Assembly (NCBI GenBank): GCA_002320665.1 | Contig: DCKO01000009.1 | Span: 1 to 45,704 of the forward strand | Direction of reading: 5' to 3' | DNA: 45,704 nucleotides | DNA from: Micavibrio sp. UBA1672 | Lineage (GTDB): Bacteria; Pseudomonadota; Alphaproteobacteria; Micavibrionales; Micavibrionaceae | Translations under genes and position numbers: made by a program | Notes under the pieces: model-generated | What the model was told of the DNA's origin: nothing | What the model saw: the letters and a program-made list of their open reading frames with translations, nothing else | Databases searched by the model: none | Shown: piece after piece, positions 34,981 through 42,425 of the stretch | How the letters are laid out: each line of letters starts with the position of its first letter | Numbering within the stretch: position 1 is the first letter of the stretch

Positions 34981-35039
34981 ATCGTCATAGCTAAAAGAAA
35001 AAGAGCTAAACCACCCAGCGCATTAAAAATAATATCCAT
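34971..35039 (-). pseudogene. 5' remnant of a membrane-transporter gene (Na/Pi-cotransporter-like)
   Basis: Read on the minus strand from ATG 35039, the first 23 residues (MDIIFNALGGLALFLLAMTM, then MSD) look like the start of a membrane protein. They resemble the LLGGLxLFLLGMxLMSDGL N terminus of Na/Pi cotransporter (NptA)-type proteins. After that the frame runs through antisense integrase sequence. A deletion or integration event appears to have fused the two near 34971. The family assignment rests on one short segment and is tentative. Confidence 0.4.
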
Positions 35040-35160
35040 AACTAATAAAGCCCTTTAACCTTAACCTGCTTTATAATATTTTTTTAGGCATAGATATAAT
35101 ATAAAGCGCTTTATTAATATTAACGAGACTTACTTATTTTTCAAGAAAGATGTACCTTCA

Positions 35161-37080
35161 CTACATCGCCCGTACACTAGTCAGAAAGCTATTTACACGC
35201 GCTTGTAAATCCTCTGAACGTTCAGATAAATCACTAGAAACTTCCAGCAACGTTGCTGAAGATTGGCCGGTTTCATTCGCAGCCGTCTGAACACTAGAGA
35301 TATTACTGGCAACTTCCTGCGTAGCCGCTGTTTGTTCTTCTACCGCACCAGAAATTGCCGCGCTAATCTCACTGACCTGACCAATCACGGACGTAATATT
35401 TTTGATAGCATCAGCGGTAGAACGACTAACATCCTGAATGCCTGCAATATGGCTTCTGATTTCCTCGGTTGCCTTGGCCGTTTCCAAAGCAAGCTCCTTA
35501 ACCTCCGAAGCCACTACAGCAAATCCCTTACCCATTTCACCGGCGCGCGCTGCCTCAATCGTAGCATTGAGCGCAAGAAGGTTTGTCTGATCAGCAATAT
35601 CAGAAATTAATGCCGTAACATCTCCGATTTTACCTGCTGCCTCGACCAAGCCGGAAACAAGTTCTTCAGACTTTTTCGCCTCGTCGACGGCCTGATCAAT
35701 AATTTTAACGGAGTTTATAACCTGAGAAGATATCTCATTCACAGAAGCCGATAACTCTTCCGATGCCGTCGCCACAGCATTAGATTGATTGCTAGTCTCC
35801 TCCGCAGCAGCCGCAAGGCTCTGTGAAGTAGATTGCATTTCCGTAGCCGACGATGCCACAATCTGCACCAAGGACTGGACATTTTCCTCGAAATCATTGG
35901 CCAGCGCCTGATTTTCCTCTTTACGCGGCGTCAAATCAGTCGCAAATTTTGTAACCTTAACCACTTTCCCATTCAAATCCATAATCGGGTTATACGAGGC
36001 CTCTATCCAGATTTCCTTGCCGCCTTTACCAATGCGTTTATACTGAGAGGCTTGAAACTCACCATTTCGAAGTCTTTCCCAAAATTGGTTATACTCCGAA
36101 CTACTTGCATACCCACTTTCTGCAAACATAGAGTGATGCTTGCCCTTAATCTCATCAAGACTATATCCCATGGTTTTCAGGAAATTCTTATTCGCCTCGA
36201 TAATCGTGCCATCCGGCTCGAAATGGATAACAGCCTGCGACCTGTTAATCGCCTGTATCTGACCGGATAAGTCAGCAAACTCTTGTTTCTTCTCGGTAAT
36301 ATCTGTCGCATATTTGACAACCTTATAAGGCCTGCCATTCATATCCATAATCGGGTTATACGAGGCCTCAATCCATATTTCCTTGCCACCCTTACCGATG
36401 CGCTTATATTCTCCGGCCTCGAATTGCCCTTTGCGTAAACGCTCCCAGAATTGCTTGTACTCAGAGCTATTAGCAAAACCCGGCTCCGCAAACATAGAGT
36501 GATGCTTACCCTTTATCTCATCAAGACTATATCCCATGGTTTTCAGGAAATTCTCATTCGCCTCGATAATCGTGCCATCAGGCTCGAAATGAATAACGGC
36601 TTGTGACCTGTTAATCGCCTGAATTTGTCCATTGAGATCAGCAAACTCCATCTTTTTGTCGGTAATATCTGTAGCAAACTTGATGACCTTATAAGGCTTA
36701 CCTGTTTTATCAAAGATAGGGTTATACGAGGCCTCAATCCAGACCTCATTACCCCCTTTACCCAAGCGCTTATATTCCGCACTTTGAAAATTACCATCTC
36801 GCAAGCTTGCCCAAAACTGCCTGTATTCTGCACTTGAAGCATAATCTCTTTCCGCAAACAAACTATGGTGCCGCCCCTTTATTTCATCAAGACTATACCC
36901 CATAGTATCGCAGAAATTTTTATTGGCTGTTATGATCGTACCATCCAGTTCAAACTCTATAACGGCTTGTGATTTATCAAGAGCAGCCAAAATAGCAGAA
37001 GCATCCCCTCCACCTTTTGCAGTCTTACCAAATTTATTAGATCCCAGATTCAAAATATTTGATTCGGCACTATAGGACAT
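35161..37080 (-). CDS. Soluble methyl-accepting chemotaxis-type protein with three tandem PAS domains (BdlA-like)
   Basis: A 639-aa sensory protein without membrane segments. Residues 37-158, 159-280 and 281-402 are three near-identical 122-residue units. Each has a PAS core (VIHFEPDGTIIEANxNFLKT), the motif GYSLDEIKGKHHSMFAE and a closing YNPIxDxxGxxxKVxKFATD. Residues 403-639 form the MCP signalling domain, with the hairpin tip DIADQTNLLALNATIEAARAGE that contacts CheA/CheW. The layout recalls Pseudomonas BdlA, a soluble PAS-PAS-MCP protein involved in biofilm dispersal, with one extra PAS. The ligand or cofactor is unknown. No che genes are in the window. Confidence 0.92.
   Translation of the reverse strand: MSYSAESNILNLGSNKFGKTAKGGGDASAILAALDKSQAVIEFELDGTIITANKNFCDTMGYSLDEIKGRHHSLFAERDYASSAEYRQFWASLRDGNFQSAEYKRLGKGGNEVWIEASYNPIFDKTGKPYKVIKFATDITDKKMEFADLNGQIQAINRSQAVIHFEPDGTIIEANENFLKTMGYSLDEIKGKHHSMFAEPGFANSSEYKQFWERLRKGQFEAGEYKRIGKGGKEIWIEASYNPIMDMNGRPYKVVKYATDITEKKQEFADLSGQIQAINRSQAVIHFEPDGTIIEANKNFLKTMGYSLDEIKGKHHSMFAESGYASSSEYNQFWERLRNGEFQASQYKRIGKGGKEIWIEASYNPIMDLNGKVVKVTKFATDLTPRKEENQALANDFEENVQSLVQIVASSATEMQSTSQSLAAAAEETSNQSNAVATASEELSASVNEISSQVINSVKIIDQAVDEAKKSEELVSGLVEAAGKIGDVTALISDIADQTNLLALNATIEAARAGEMGKGFAVVASEVKELALETAKATEEIRSHIAGIQDVSRSTADAIKNITSVIGQVSEISAAISGAVEEQTAATQEVASNISSVQTAANETGQSSATLLEVSSDLSERSEDLQARVNSFLTSVRAM
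35875..36972 (-). repeat. Three tandem 366-bp repeats within the chemotaxis receptor gene
   Basis: Equivalent bases recur exactly 366 nt apart; for example GCAAACATA starts at 36122 and 36488, and the diverged GCAAACAAA at 36854. The two units nearest the MCP domain are very similar at the DNA level over more than 100 nt, and the N-terminal unit is more diverged. This points to a recent in-frame duplication of a PAS-coding unit. Confidence 0.85.
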
Positions 37081-37353
37081 CCCTTTTCTCTCTCTCTAAG
37101 ATTGAATATATAAGTAAAACCGCCAATCCGAATGGATTATATGGACTCACAGAAACATTGTCTTAAGAGCACCCTGCGAATATAAAGAGTATACCTGAAA
37201 GCATTACCCTACAAAAACCAAATACAACTATAAGATAAATAAATATACTTACGTATGCTCATTGATCGGGCACAGCCCATATTGCGATCAGTCAAGTTTT
37301 CAGCTATAAAAATGCTCTGGATACATTGATTAGCAAAAACAGAGATATTGATA

Positions 37354-37494
37354 ATGGTTGGGAAACTGGATCAAAAAATACAAAAGCGCGCTGCCGCCCT
37401 GAGAGATAACCTCAAGCGCCGCAAGGAAAAAGACAAAGCTGGCAAAACAGAAGAACAGGATAAAAAAGAAACTAATCCGTCAGATAAAACGTAA
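37354..37494 (+). CDS. Small basic protein (46 aa) of unknown function
   Basis: ATG 37354 opens a 46-codon frame: MVGKLDQKIQKRAAALRDNL, then KRRKEKDKAGKTEEQDKKET and a short end. The product is highly charged and helix-prone. I have the impression of similar short LRxNLxRRKxxxR proteins in other alphaproteobacteria, some close to murA, but cannot confirm it. A weak AGAG lies about 9 nt upstream. The last 23 nt overlap the 3' end of the SIMPL gene on the other strand. It is divergent from the chemotaxis receptor gene, and an imperfect inverted repeat (TGATCG...CGATCA, 37263-37290) lies between them. Confidence 0.5.
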   Translation: MVGKLDQKIQKRAAALRDNLKRRKEKDKAGKTEEQDKKETNPSDKT

Positions 37495-38197
37495 TCGTTG
37501 TAACCACGCGCACATCTTTTTCAATTTTCGCCGTGTCCCCATATTCTTGACCAGCATCCCTGATAATAAAGCCACCTTGGCGAGCACTTTGAATGCTCCC
37601 GACCTTTACGCCGGCATTTTCCGCAAATTCATTTGCCGCAATACGTGCATTCATGGTCGCTTCCTTCAGCATCTCCGGCTTAATCTCGTTAAGCTTGGTA
37701 AAATGATATGTCGGCTCATAGTTTTGAATATTAATACCATCAACAATTAATTTATCCAACTTTGATCTAATTTTAGTAATTAGATCAACTTTTTCAGTTT
37801 CAATATTAATGTTACCTCTTAAGATATGCTTCTGATCAACCAGCTTCTGATTATCATCACGATATTCCTGATAGCTATAAGAAATCGCGCCAGTCTTGAT
37901 TTCATCATCTTCAAAACCTCCTGCTTTCAATATAGCTATAATCTTAGCCTGATCTTCCTCGGATTTTTGATATAAAGATGTTACATCCGCACGCTTGGCC
38001 GCCGCATTGCTAAAGCTCACCTGCCAATTGGCTCGATCAGCCTGAACGCGGCGCTCCGCCAGCCCCTTAACATCTGCTGTATTCACCGCCACTTTGGCGT
38101 TATACATCGTCTGACCAATAAAATATCCCCCTGTCGCAATCCCGAGCGCTATTAACGCAGCCACAAGAATAAAACCAGACTGACAGCTTTTTTCCAT
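37472..38197 (-). CDS. SIMPL (DUF541) domain-containing protein
   Basis: A 241-aa protein with one N-terminal hydrophobic helix (GFILVAALIALGIATGGYFIG), acting as signal or anchor, and a periplasmic SIMPL domain. Visible family features are VKGLAERRVQADRANWQVSF, the Q-x-x-x-I repeat around SEEDQAKIIAILKAGGFEDDEI, SYSYQEY, and the C-terminal MNARIAANEFAENAGVKVGSI. Relatives include E. coli YggE, linked to oxidative-stress tolerance, but the molecular role is unknown. Its start is divergent from dcd with about 106 nt between. Confidence 0.85.
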   Translation of the reverse strand: MEKSCQSGFILVAALIALGIATGGYFIGQTMYNAKVAVNTADVKGLAERRVQADRANWQVSFSNAAAKRADVTSLYQKSEEDQAKIIAILKAGGFEDDEIKTGAISYSYQEYRDDNQKLVDQKHILRGNINIETEKVDLITKIRSKLDKLIVDGINIQNYEPTYHFTKLNEIKPEMLKEATMNARIAANEFAENAGVKVGSIQSARQGGFIIRDAGQEYGDTAKIEKDVRVVTTITFYLTD

Positions 38198-38303
38198 ATC
38201 TTTATGCCCTTAACACGTAAAAACCGATTACATTCTTGACCAGAGCATATTATGCTGCTCTATTCAACAGATTGAAAACTTTTCTGCATATATCGGGTAA
38301 ATT

Positions 38304-38909
38304 ATGGCACAAATCAAAACAGATAATGACAACGTTCCGCAGGCCTCTATGATGCCGGGGATTTTGGCGGATCACCAAATTCGTGACCTTGCAAAAAACG
38401 AAGGCATGATCGAGCCTTTCGTGGAAGCTCAAAAGCGCGACGGCGCAATTTCCTATGGGCTTTCTTCCTATGGCTATGATGCGCGATGCTCTGATGATTT
38501 CAAGATATTTACCAATGTTGATAATGCGCTCGTCGACCCCAAAGCTTTCTCCGAGCAAAGTTTTGTTGACAGAAAAACCGATATTTGTGTAATACCCCCC
38601 AACAGCTTTGTGCTTACCCACACCGTCGAGTATTTCCGCATCCCCAAAGATGTGCTGGTTGTTTGTCTGGGAAAAAGCACATATGCACGCTGCGGGCTGA
38701 TTGTTAATGTAACGCCGCTAGAACCTGGCTGGGAGGGTCATGTGACATTGGAAATATCCAATACAACCCCCCTTCCCGCACGCGTTTACGCGAATGAGGG
38801 ACTGGCACAGTTTTTATTCTTCAAAGGGAGCGATATTTGTGAAACAAGCTACGCAGACCGCAAAGGCAAATACATGGGACAGCAAGGTGTCACCCTTCCC
38901 CGACTTTAA
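38304..38909 (+). CDS. dcd: dCTP deaminase
   Basis: Deaminates dCTP to dUTP, the precursor for dTMP synthesis. The 201-aa protein shows ISYGLSSYGYDARCSDDFKIF, FVLTHTVEYFRIPKDVLVVCLGKSTYARCGL, and the catalytic-Glu region VTPLEPGWEGHVTLEISNTTPLPA, then GLAQFLFFKG. These are the standard Dcd blocks. About ten extra residues precede the usual LADHQIR start, so ATG 38352 is a possible alternative. The last 71 nt overlap the chosen start of murA. Confidence 0.95.
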   Translation: MAQIKTDNDNVPQASMMPGILADHQIRDLAKNEGMIEPFVEAQKRDGAISYGLSSYGYDARCSDDFKIFTNVDNALVDPKAFSEQSFVDRKTDICVIPPNSFVLTHTVEYFRIPKDVLVVCLGKSTYARCGLIVNVTPLEPGWEGHVTLEISNTTPLPARVYANEGLAQFLFFKGSDICETSYADRKGKYMGQQGVTLPRL

Positions 38910-40236
38910 AAACCTAAAAAGCAACCGCGACTCTTACCCCTCAAGCGATCCTGAAACATTGGTTCAATCCTCCAAGTTAGACAAGATCGTAGTCACTGGC
39001 GGCAAGCCCCTAAATGGCATTATCCCCATTAGCGGAGCCAAGAATGCAGCCCTAAAACATATGTGCGCCGCCCTTTTATCAGATGAGCCGATATATTTCG
39101 AAAATGCGCCTAACATGCTTCGTGATATCCAGTCACAATGCGACCTTCTGACTTATTTAGGATGTCAAATCCGCCGTGAAAAGGACTTGATGGCCATTGA
39201 TGCCGGACCGGTAAAAAGTCAGACAGCTCCTTATGATATTGTCCGCAAGATGCGCGGCTCAATCCTAGTGCTCGGCCCGCTACTGGCGCGGTTTGGACAA
39301 GCCAAAGTCTCTCTACCCGGTGGCTGCGCTATTGGAACGCGACCTGTTGACTTGCATTTAAACGCATTAGAGGAAATGGGCGCAGAGATCAAACTTGAAA
39401 ACGGTTATATTAACGCAAAAGCCCCGCAAGGCGGCCTGCTAGGCGCAAAAATTCTTTTCCCCAAAGTTTCCGTAGGCGCGACTGAAAACCTTCTAATGGC
39501 CGCCACATTGGCCAATGGCACAACAGTACTGGCCAATGCCGCCAAAGAACCCGAAATTGTTGATTTGGGCGAATGCCTGATCAAAATGGGCTCAAAAATC
39601 ACTGGCCTCGGCACAGAAACAATCACCATTGAAGGAGTCAAATCCCTCAAAGGCGCTACGCACTCTATCCTGCCAGACCGCATAGAGGCTGGAACCTATA
39701 TCATTGCCGCCGGCATGACAGGCGGCACACTTAAGCTAGAAAATGCCCGCATCGAACACTTAAGCGCCGCTATGGGTTTACTCTCTCAAGCAGGCATTGA
39801 GGTTGAGCAATCTGGCTTTGATATCATCGTCCACCGTGAGATCGACCGCATTCAAGGCATCGATATCATGACCGAGCCCTATCCCGGCTTCCCGACCGAC
39901 CTGCAAGCACAATTCATGGCAATGCTATGCTTGTGTCAGGGCGCAGGCATGGTAACGGAAACCATCTTTGAAAACCGCTTCATGCACGTTCCCGAACTTT
40001 GCCGCATGGGTGCAGATATCATAGTACAGGGGAACTCCGCTATCGTTCGTGGTGTAGAATCTCTTAAGGGTGCAGAAGTCATGGCCACAGATTTACGCGC
40101 CAGCGTTGCTTTAGTACTCGCCGGACTAGTTGCAGAAGGTGAAACCACGATAAATCGTATCTATCACCTAGAACGCGGTTATGAGGATATCGTCGGAAAA
40201 CTCTCGGCCTGTGGCGCGGCTATCAAAAAAGTATAA
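38839..40236 (+). CDS. murA: UDP-N-acetylglucosamine 1-carboxyvinyltransferase
   Basis: MurA catalyses the first committed step of peptidoglycan synthesis, adding enolpyruvate to UDP-GlcNAc; it is the fosfomycin target. Motifs are LDKIVVTGGKPLNG, ISGAKNAALK, RKMRGSILVLGPLLAR, the catalytic loop LPGGCAIGTRPVDLH with Cys163 (fosfomycin-reactive Cys present), and YPGFPTDLQAQFMA. The start is GTG 38839, backed by GGGAG at 38826-38830, 8 nt upstream. This places the start inside dcd and gives about 45 extra N-terminal residues before the usual family start. An ATG at 38794 would overlap dcd even more and has poorer signals. Confidence 0.93.
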   Translation: MKQATQTAKANTWDSKVSPFPDFKNLKSNRDSYPSSDPETLVQSSKLDKIVVTGGKPLNGIIPISGAKNAALKHMCAALLSDEPIYFENAPNMLRDIQSQCDLLTYLGCQIRREKDLMAIDAGPVKSQTAPYDIVRKMRGSILVLGPLLARFGQAKVSLPGGCAIGTRPVDLHLNALEEMGAEIKLENGYINAKAPQGGLLGAKILFPKVSVGATENLLMAATLANGTTVLANAAKEPEIVDLGECLIKMGSKITGLGTETITIEGVKSLKGATHSILPDRIEAGTYIIAAGMTGGTLKLENARIEHLSAAMGLLSQAGIEVEQSGFDIIVHREIDRIQGIDIMTEPYPGFPTDLQAQFMAMLCLCQGAGMVTETIFENRFMHVPELCRMGADIIVQGNSAIVRGVESLKGAEVMATDLRASVALVLAGLVAEGETTINRIYHLERGYEDIVGKLSACGAAIKKV

Positions 40237-40282
40237 AGAATCTTGCACTGCATCATTATTCCTAGTATGTCCTTATTCTGAT

Positions 40283-40939
40283 ATGCCAATAGAAAACAAA
40301 CTCATACTAGCCCTACCCAAAGGGCGTATACTCGAAGAGCTGACACCTCTTCTGGAGAAATGCGATATCATCCCCGAAGATGATTTCACCAATGACAGCA
40401 GCCGCAAACTACGCTTCACTACAAATCACGAAAATCTGGACATTATCCGCGTGCGCGCCTTTGACGTTGCCACCTTCGTAGCCTATGGTGGCGCGCAAAT
40501 CGGCGTGGTCGGCAGTGACGCTCTGGAAGAATTTCAATACTCCGAAATTTATGCACCACTTGATCTGGATATTGGCAAGTGCCGCTTATCAGTAGCCGTT
40601 CCTAATGATGACGAGGAAAGTGCCGATACATCCAAATGGAGTCACATCCGTATAGCCACCAAATACCCAAATTTAACCGAGCGGCACTTTGCCGCCAAAG
40701 GTATTCAGGCTGAATGCGTCAAACTCAACGGCGCCATGGAAATAGCCCCTGCCCTTGGTCTTGTCCGACGGATTGTTGACCTTGTATCCACCGGAAGCAC
40801 TCTCAAAGCCAATAATTTGCAAGAAGTCGAAAAAATTATGGATGTGTCCTCACGCCTGATTGTAAACCGCAACGCCATGAAAACACGCCCCAAAGAAATG
40901 CGTCACTGGATCGAAGCCTTTCAAAATGCTCTGGGATGA
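40283..40939 (+). CDS. hisG: ATP phosphoribosyltransferase, short form
   Basis: Catalyses the first step of histidine synthesis, joining ATP and PRPP. The 218-aa protein is the short form, lacking the C-terminal ACT-like feedback domain of long HisG. Motifs are LILALPKGRILEE, the VAYGGAQIGVVGSDAL substrate region, IRIATKYPNLTERHF, and the PRPP-binding EIAPALGLVRRIVDLVSTGSTLKANNL. Short HisG normally needs HisZ, a HisRS paralog, as regulatory partner, and none is visible here. ATG 40283 is preferred over the frame opening at 40181, which overlaps murA. UPF0262 follows after 3 nt. Confidence 0.94.
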   Translation: MPIENKLILALPKGRILEELTPLLEKCDIIPEDDFTNDSSRKLRFTTNHENLDIIRVRAFDVATFVAYGGAQIGVVGSDALEEFQYSEIYAPLDLDIGKCRLSVAVPNDDEESADTSKWSHIRIATKYPNLTERHFAAKGIQAECVKLNGAMEIAPALGLVRRIVDLVSTGSTLKANNLQEVEKIMDVSSRLIVNRNAMKTRPKEMRHWIEAFQNALG

Positions 40940-40942
40940 GAC

Positions 40943-41452
40943 ATGTTCGGCAAAACCATAAAGCTCCGCAAAAATAGCTATATTGAAAATCTAGATTTAA
41001 TAACCGATGCTTATGATATTTCCTCAGAATTATTAGAACGCGACCGCCAACAAGCCATGAAAGATATTCTGGTAAAGAACGCCTTCCAACCAGCAAAAGA
41101 TCGCCACGGCCCATACACTTTAGAGCTTTACACCGAAGACAATCGCCTGATCTTTCATATTACCAATAACAAGGGCAAAGATTTGAACTATCTTGTCTTA
41201 TCTCTGAAACCTTACCGCCGTATTATCAAAGACTATTTTCTAATCGTTCGCAGCTATGATGACGCCGTAAAGGACGGAAAGCCTTCGCGTATAGAAGCCA
41301 TAGATATGGGGCGGCGTGGCCTCCATAATGAAGGCGCAACTTTACTACTGGAACGTCTTTCGGATAAAATTATGCTCGATATGGACACAGCAAGACGCCT
41401 TTTTACCTTGATTTGTGTACTCCATAGTGGAAAAACGCACATTATGCGTTAA
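40943..41452 (+). CDS. UPF0262 family protein
   Basis: A 169-aa cytoplasmic protein with the UPF0262 signature SRIEAIDMGRRGLHNEGATL, preceded by HGPYTLELYTEDNRLIFHI and LKPYRRIIKDYFLI, and followed by LDMDTARRLFTLICVLHSGK. The family is nearly restricted to Alphaproteobacteria and usually lies just after hisD, upstream of infA and maf. Here it follows hisG instead. Its function is unknown. It is separated from hisG by only 3 nt and is surely cotranscribed with it. Confidence 0.9.
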   Translation: MFGKTIKLRKNSYIENLDLITDAYDISSELLERDRQQAMKDILVKNAFQPAKDRHGPYTLELYTEDNRLIFHITNNKGKDLNYLVLSLKPYRRIIKDYFLIVRSYDDAVKDGKPSRIEAIDMGRRGLHNEGATLLLERLSDKIMLDMDTARRLFTLICVLHSGKTHIMR

Positions 41453-41569
41453 ATCAATATTAATTTTTTGAGGTAGAATAGTATTATTGCCGAGTTAAAC
41501 ATTGATTTTTTTAAATTAAAGCTTATAACAGCAAAACAGTTTTAATAATTATAGCGAAATTTAGGATTT

Positions 41570-41788
41570 ATGGCTAAAGAAGATCTAATCGAATTTAAAG
41601 GTGTCGTTACGGAAATTTTGCCCAATGCAATGTTCCGCGTGCAGCTTGAGAATGACCACGTTATTTTGGCGCACACAGCAGGTAAAATGCGCAAGAACAG
41701 AATTCGTGTGCTCCAAGGTGACACTGTCGTTGTTGAAATGACCCCGTATGATCTGACCAAGGGTCGCATTATTTTCAGAGAAAAATAA
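41570..41788 (+). CDS. infA: Translation initiation factor IF-1
   Basis: A 72-aa S1-fold protein that binds the ribosomal A site during initiation. The sequence from MAKEDLIEFKGVVTEILPNA through VILAHTAGKMRKNRIRVLQGD to PYDLTKGRIIFR matches bacterial IF-1 over its full length. It is preceded by a 117-nt AT-rich gap, which probably holds its promoter, and is followed by maf after 4 nt. Confidence 0.97.
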   Translation: MAKEDLIEFKGVVTEILPNAMFRVQLENDHVILAHTAGKMRKNRIRVLQGDTVVVEMTPYDLTKGRIIFREK

Positions 41789-41792
41789 GCCC

Positions 41793-42425
41793 ATGTCCGA
41801 AAGCCCAAGCCGGACAAACGACCACTTCCCCAGAAAACATAAAAAACTTGTACTGGCATCCGCCTCCCCTAGACGCAAACAGCTTCTAGAGCAAATTGGC
41901 TTAATACCGAATGCCATTTCCCCAGCCGATATTGATGAAACTCCCCTAAAAGGTGAATTGCCGCATGATCATGCCCTAAGGCTAGCCAAAGAAAAAGGCG
42001 AAGCCATAAATGACAAGTATCCCGATCATTTTATCCTGAGCGCCGATACAGTCGTTGCCTGTGGCAGGCGCATCCTACCCAAAGCCGAAACCATAGCACA
42101 AGCCGAAGAGTGCCTAAAGCTGCTCTCAGGACGCAGGCATCATGTCTATGGCGGCATATGTATCATCACCGATCAGGGTAAAGTCATCACGCGCCTATGT
42201 GATACGCTGGTTAAGTTCAAACAATTAAGCAATAAAGATATCAACCATTACCTGCAAAGCGGTGAATGGGAAGGCAAAGCCGGGGGCTATGCTATACAGG
42301 GTTTAGCCGCATCCTATATTTCTCATCTCCAAGGATCATATTCTAATGTCGTTGGCCTATCCCTTTATGATATAATGCAAATATTAGAAGGCAACGGTTT
42401 TTATATAAACGCGCAGGAGCACTAA
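41793..42425 (+). CDS. Maf-like nucleotide pyrophosphatase
   Basis: A 210-aa Maf/YhdE-family protein that hydrolyses non-canonical or house-keeping nucleoside triphosphates to monophosphates. Motifs are LVLASASPRRKQLLEQIG, the catalytic-base region ILSADTVVACG, LSGRRHHVYGGI, and EGKAGGYAIQGLAASYI, then SNVVGLSLYD. The K in EGKAGGYAIQG suggests the dTTP/UTP-type branch, but the exact substrate is not decided. It sits in the alphaproteobacterial infA-maf-rng cluster; the next gene starts directly after its stop. Confidence 0.92.
   Translation: MSESPSRTNDHFPRKHKKLVLASASPRRKQLLEQIGLIPNAISPADIDETPLKGELPHDHALRLAKEKGEAINDKYPDHFILSADTVVACGRRILPKAETIAQAEECLKLLSGRRHHVYGGICIITDQGKVITRLCDTLVKFKQLSNKDINHYLQSGEWEGKAGGYAIQGLAASYISHLQGSYSNVVGLSLYDIMQILEGNGFYINAQEH

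Noticed and set aside
35101..35114. Palindrome ATAAAGCGCTTTAT as an operator or terminator of the chemoreceptor gene
   Set aside because: It is a short AT-rich palindrome without a loop or T tract and lies beyond the gene's 3' end. No function can be supported.
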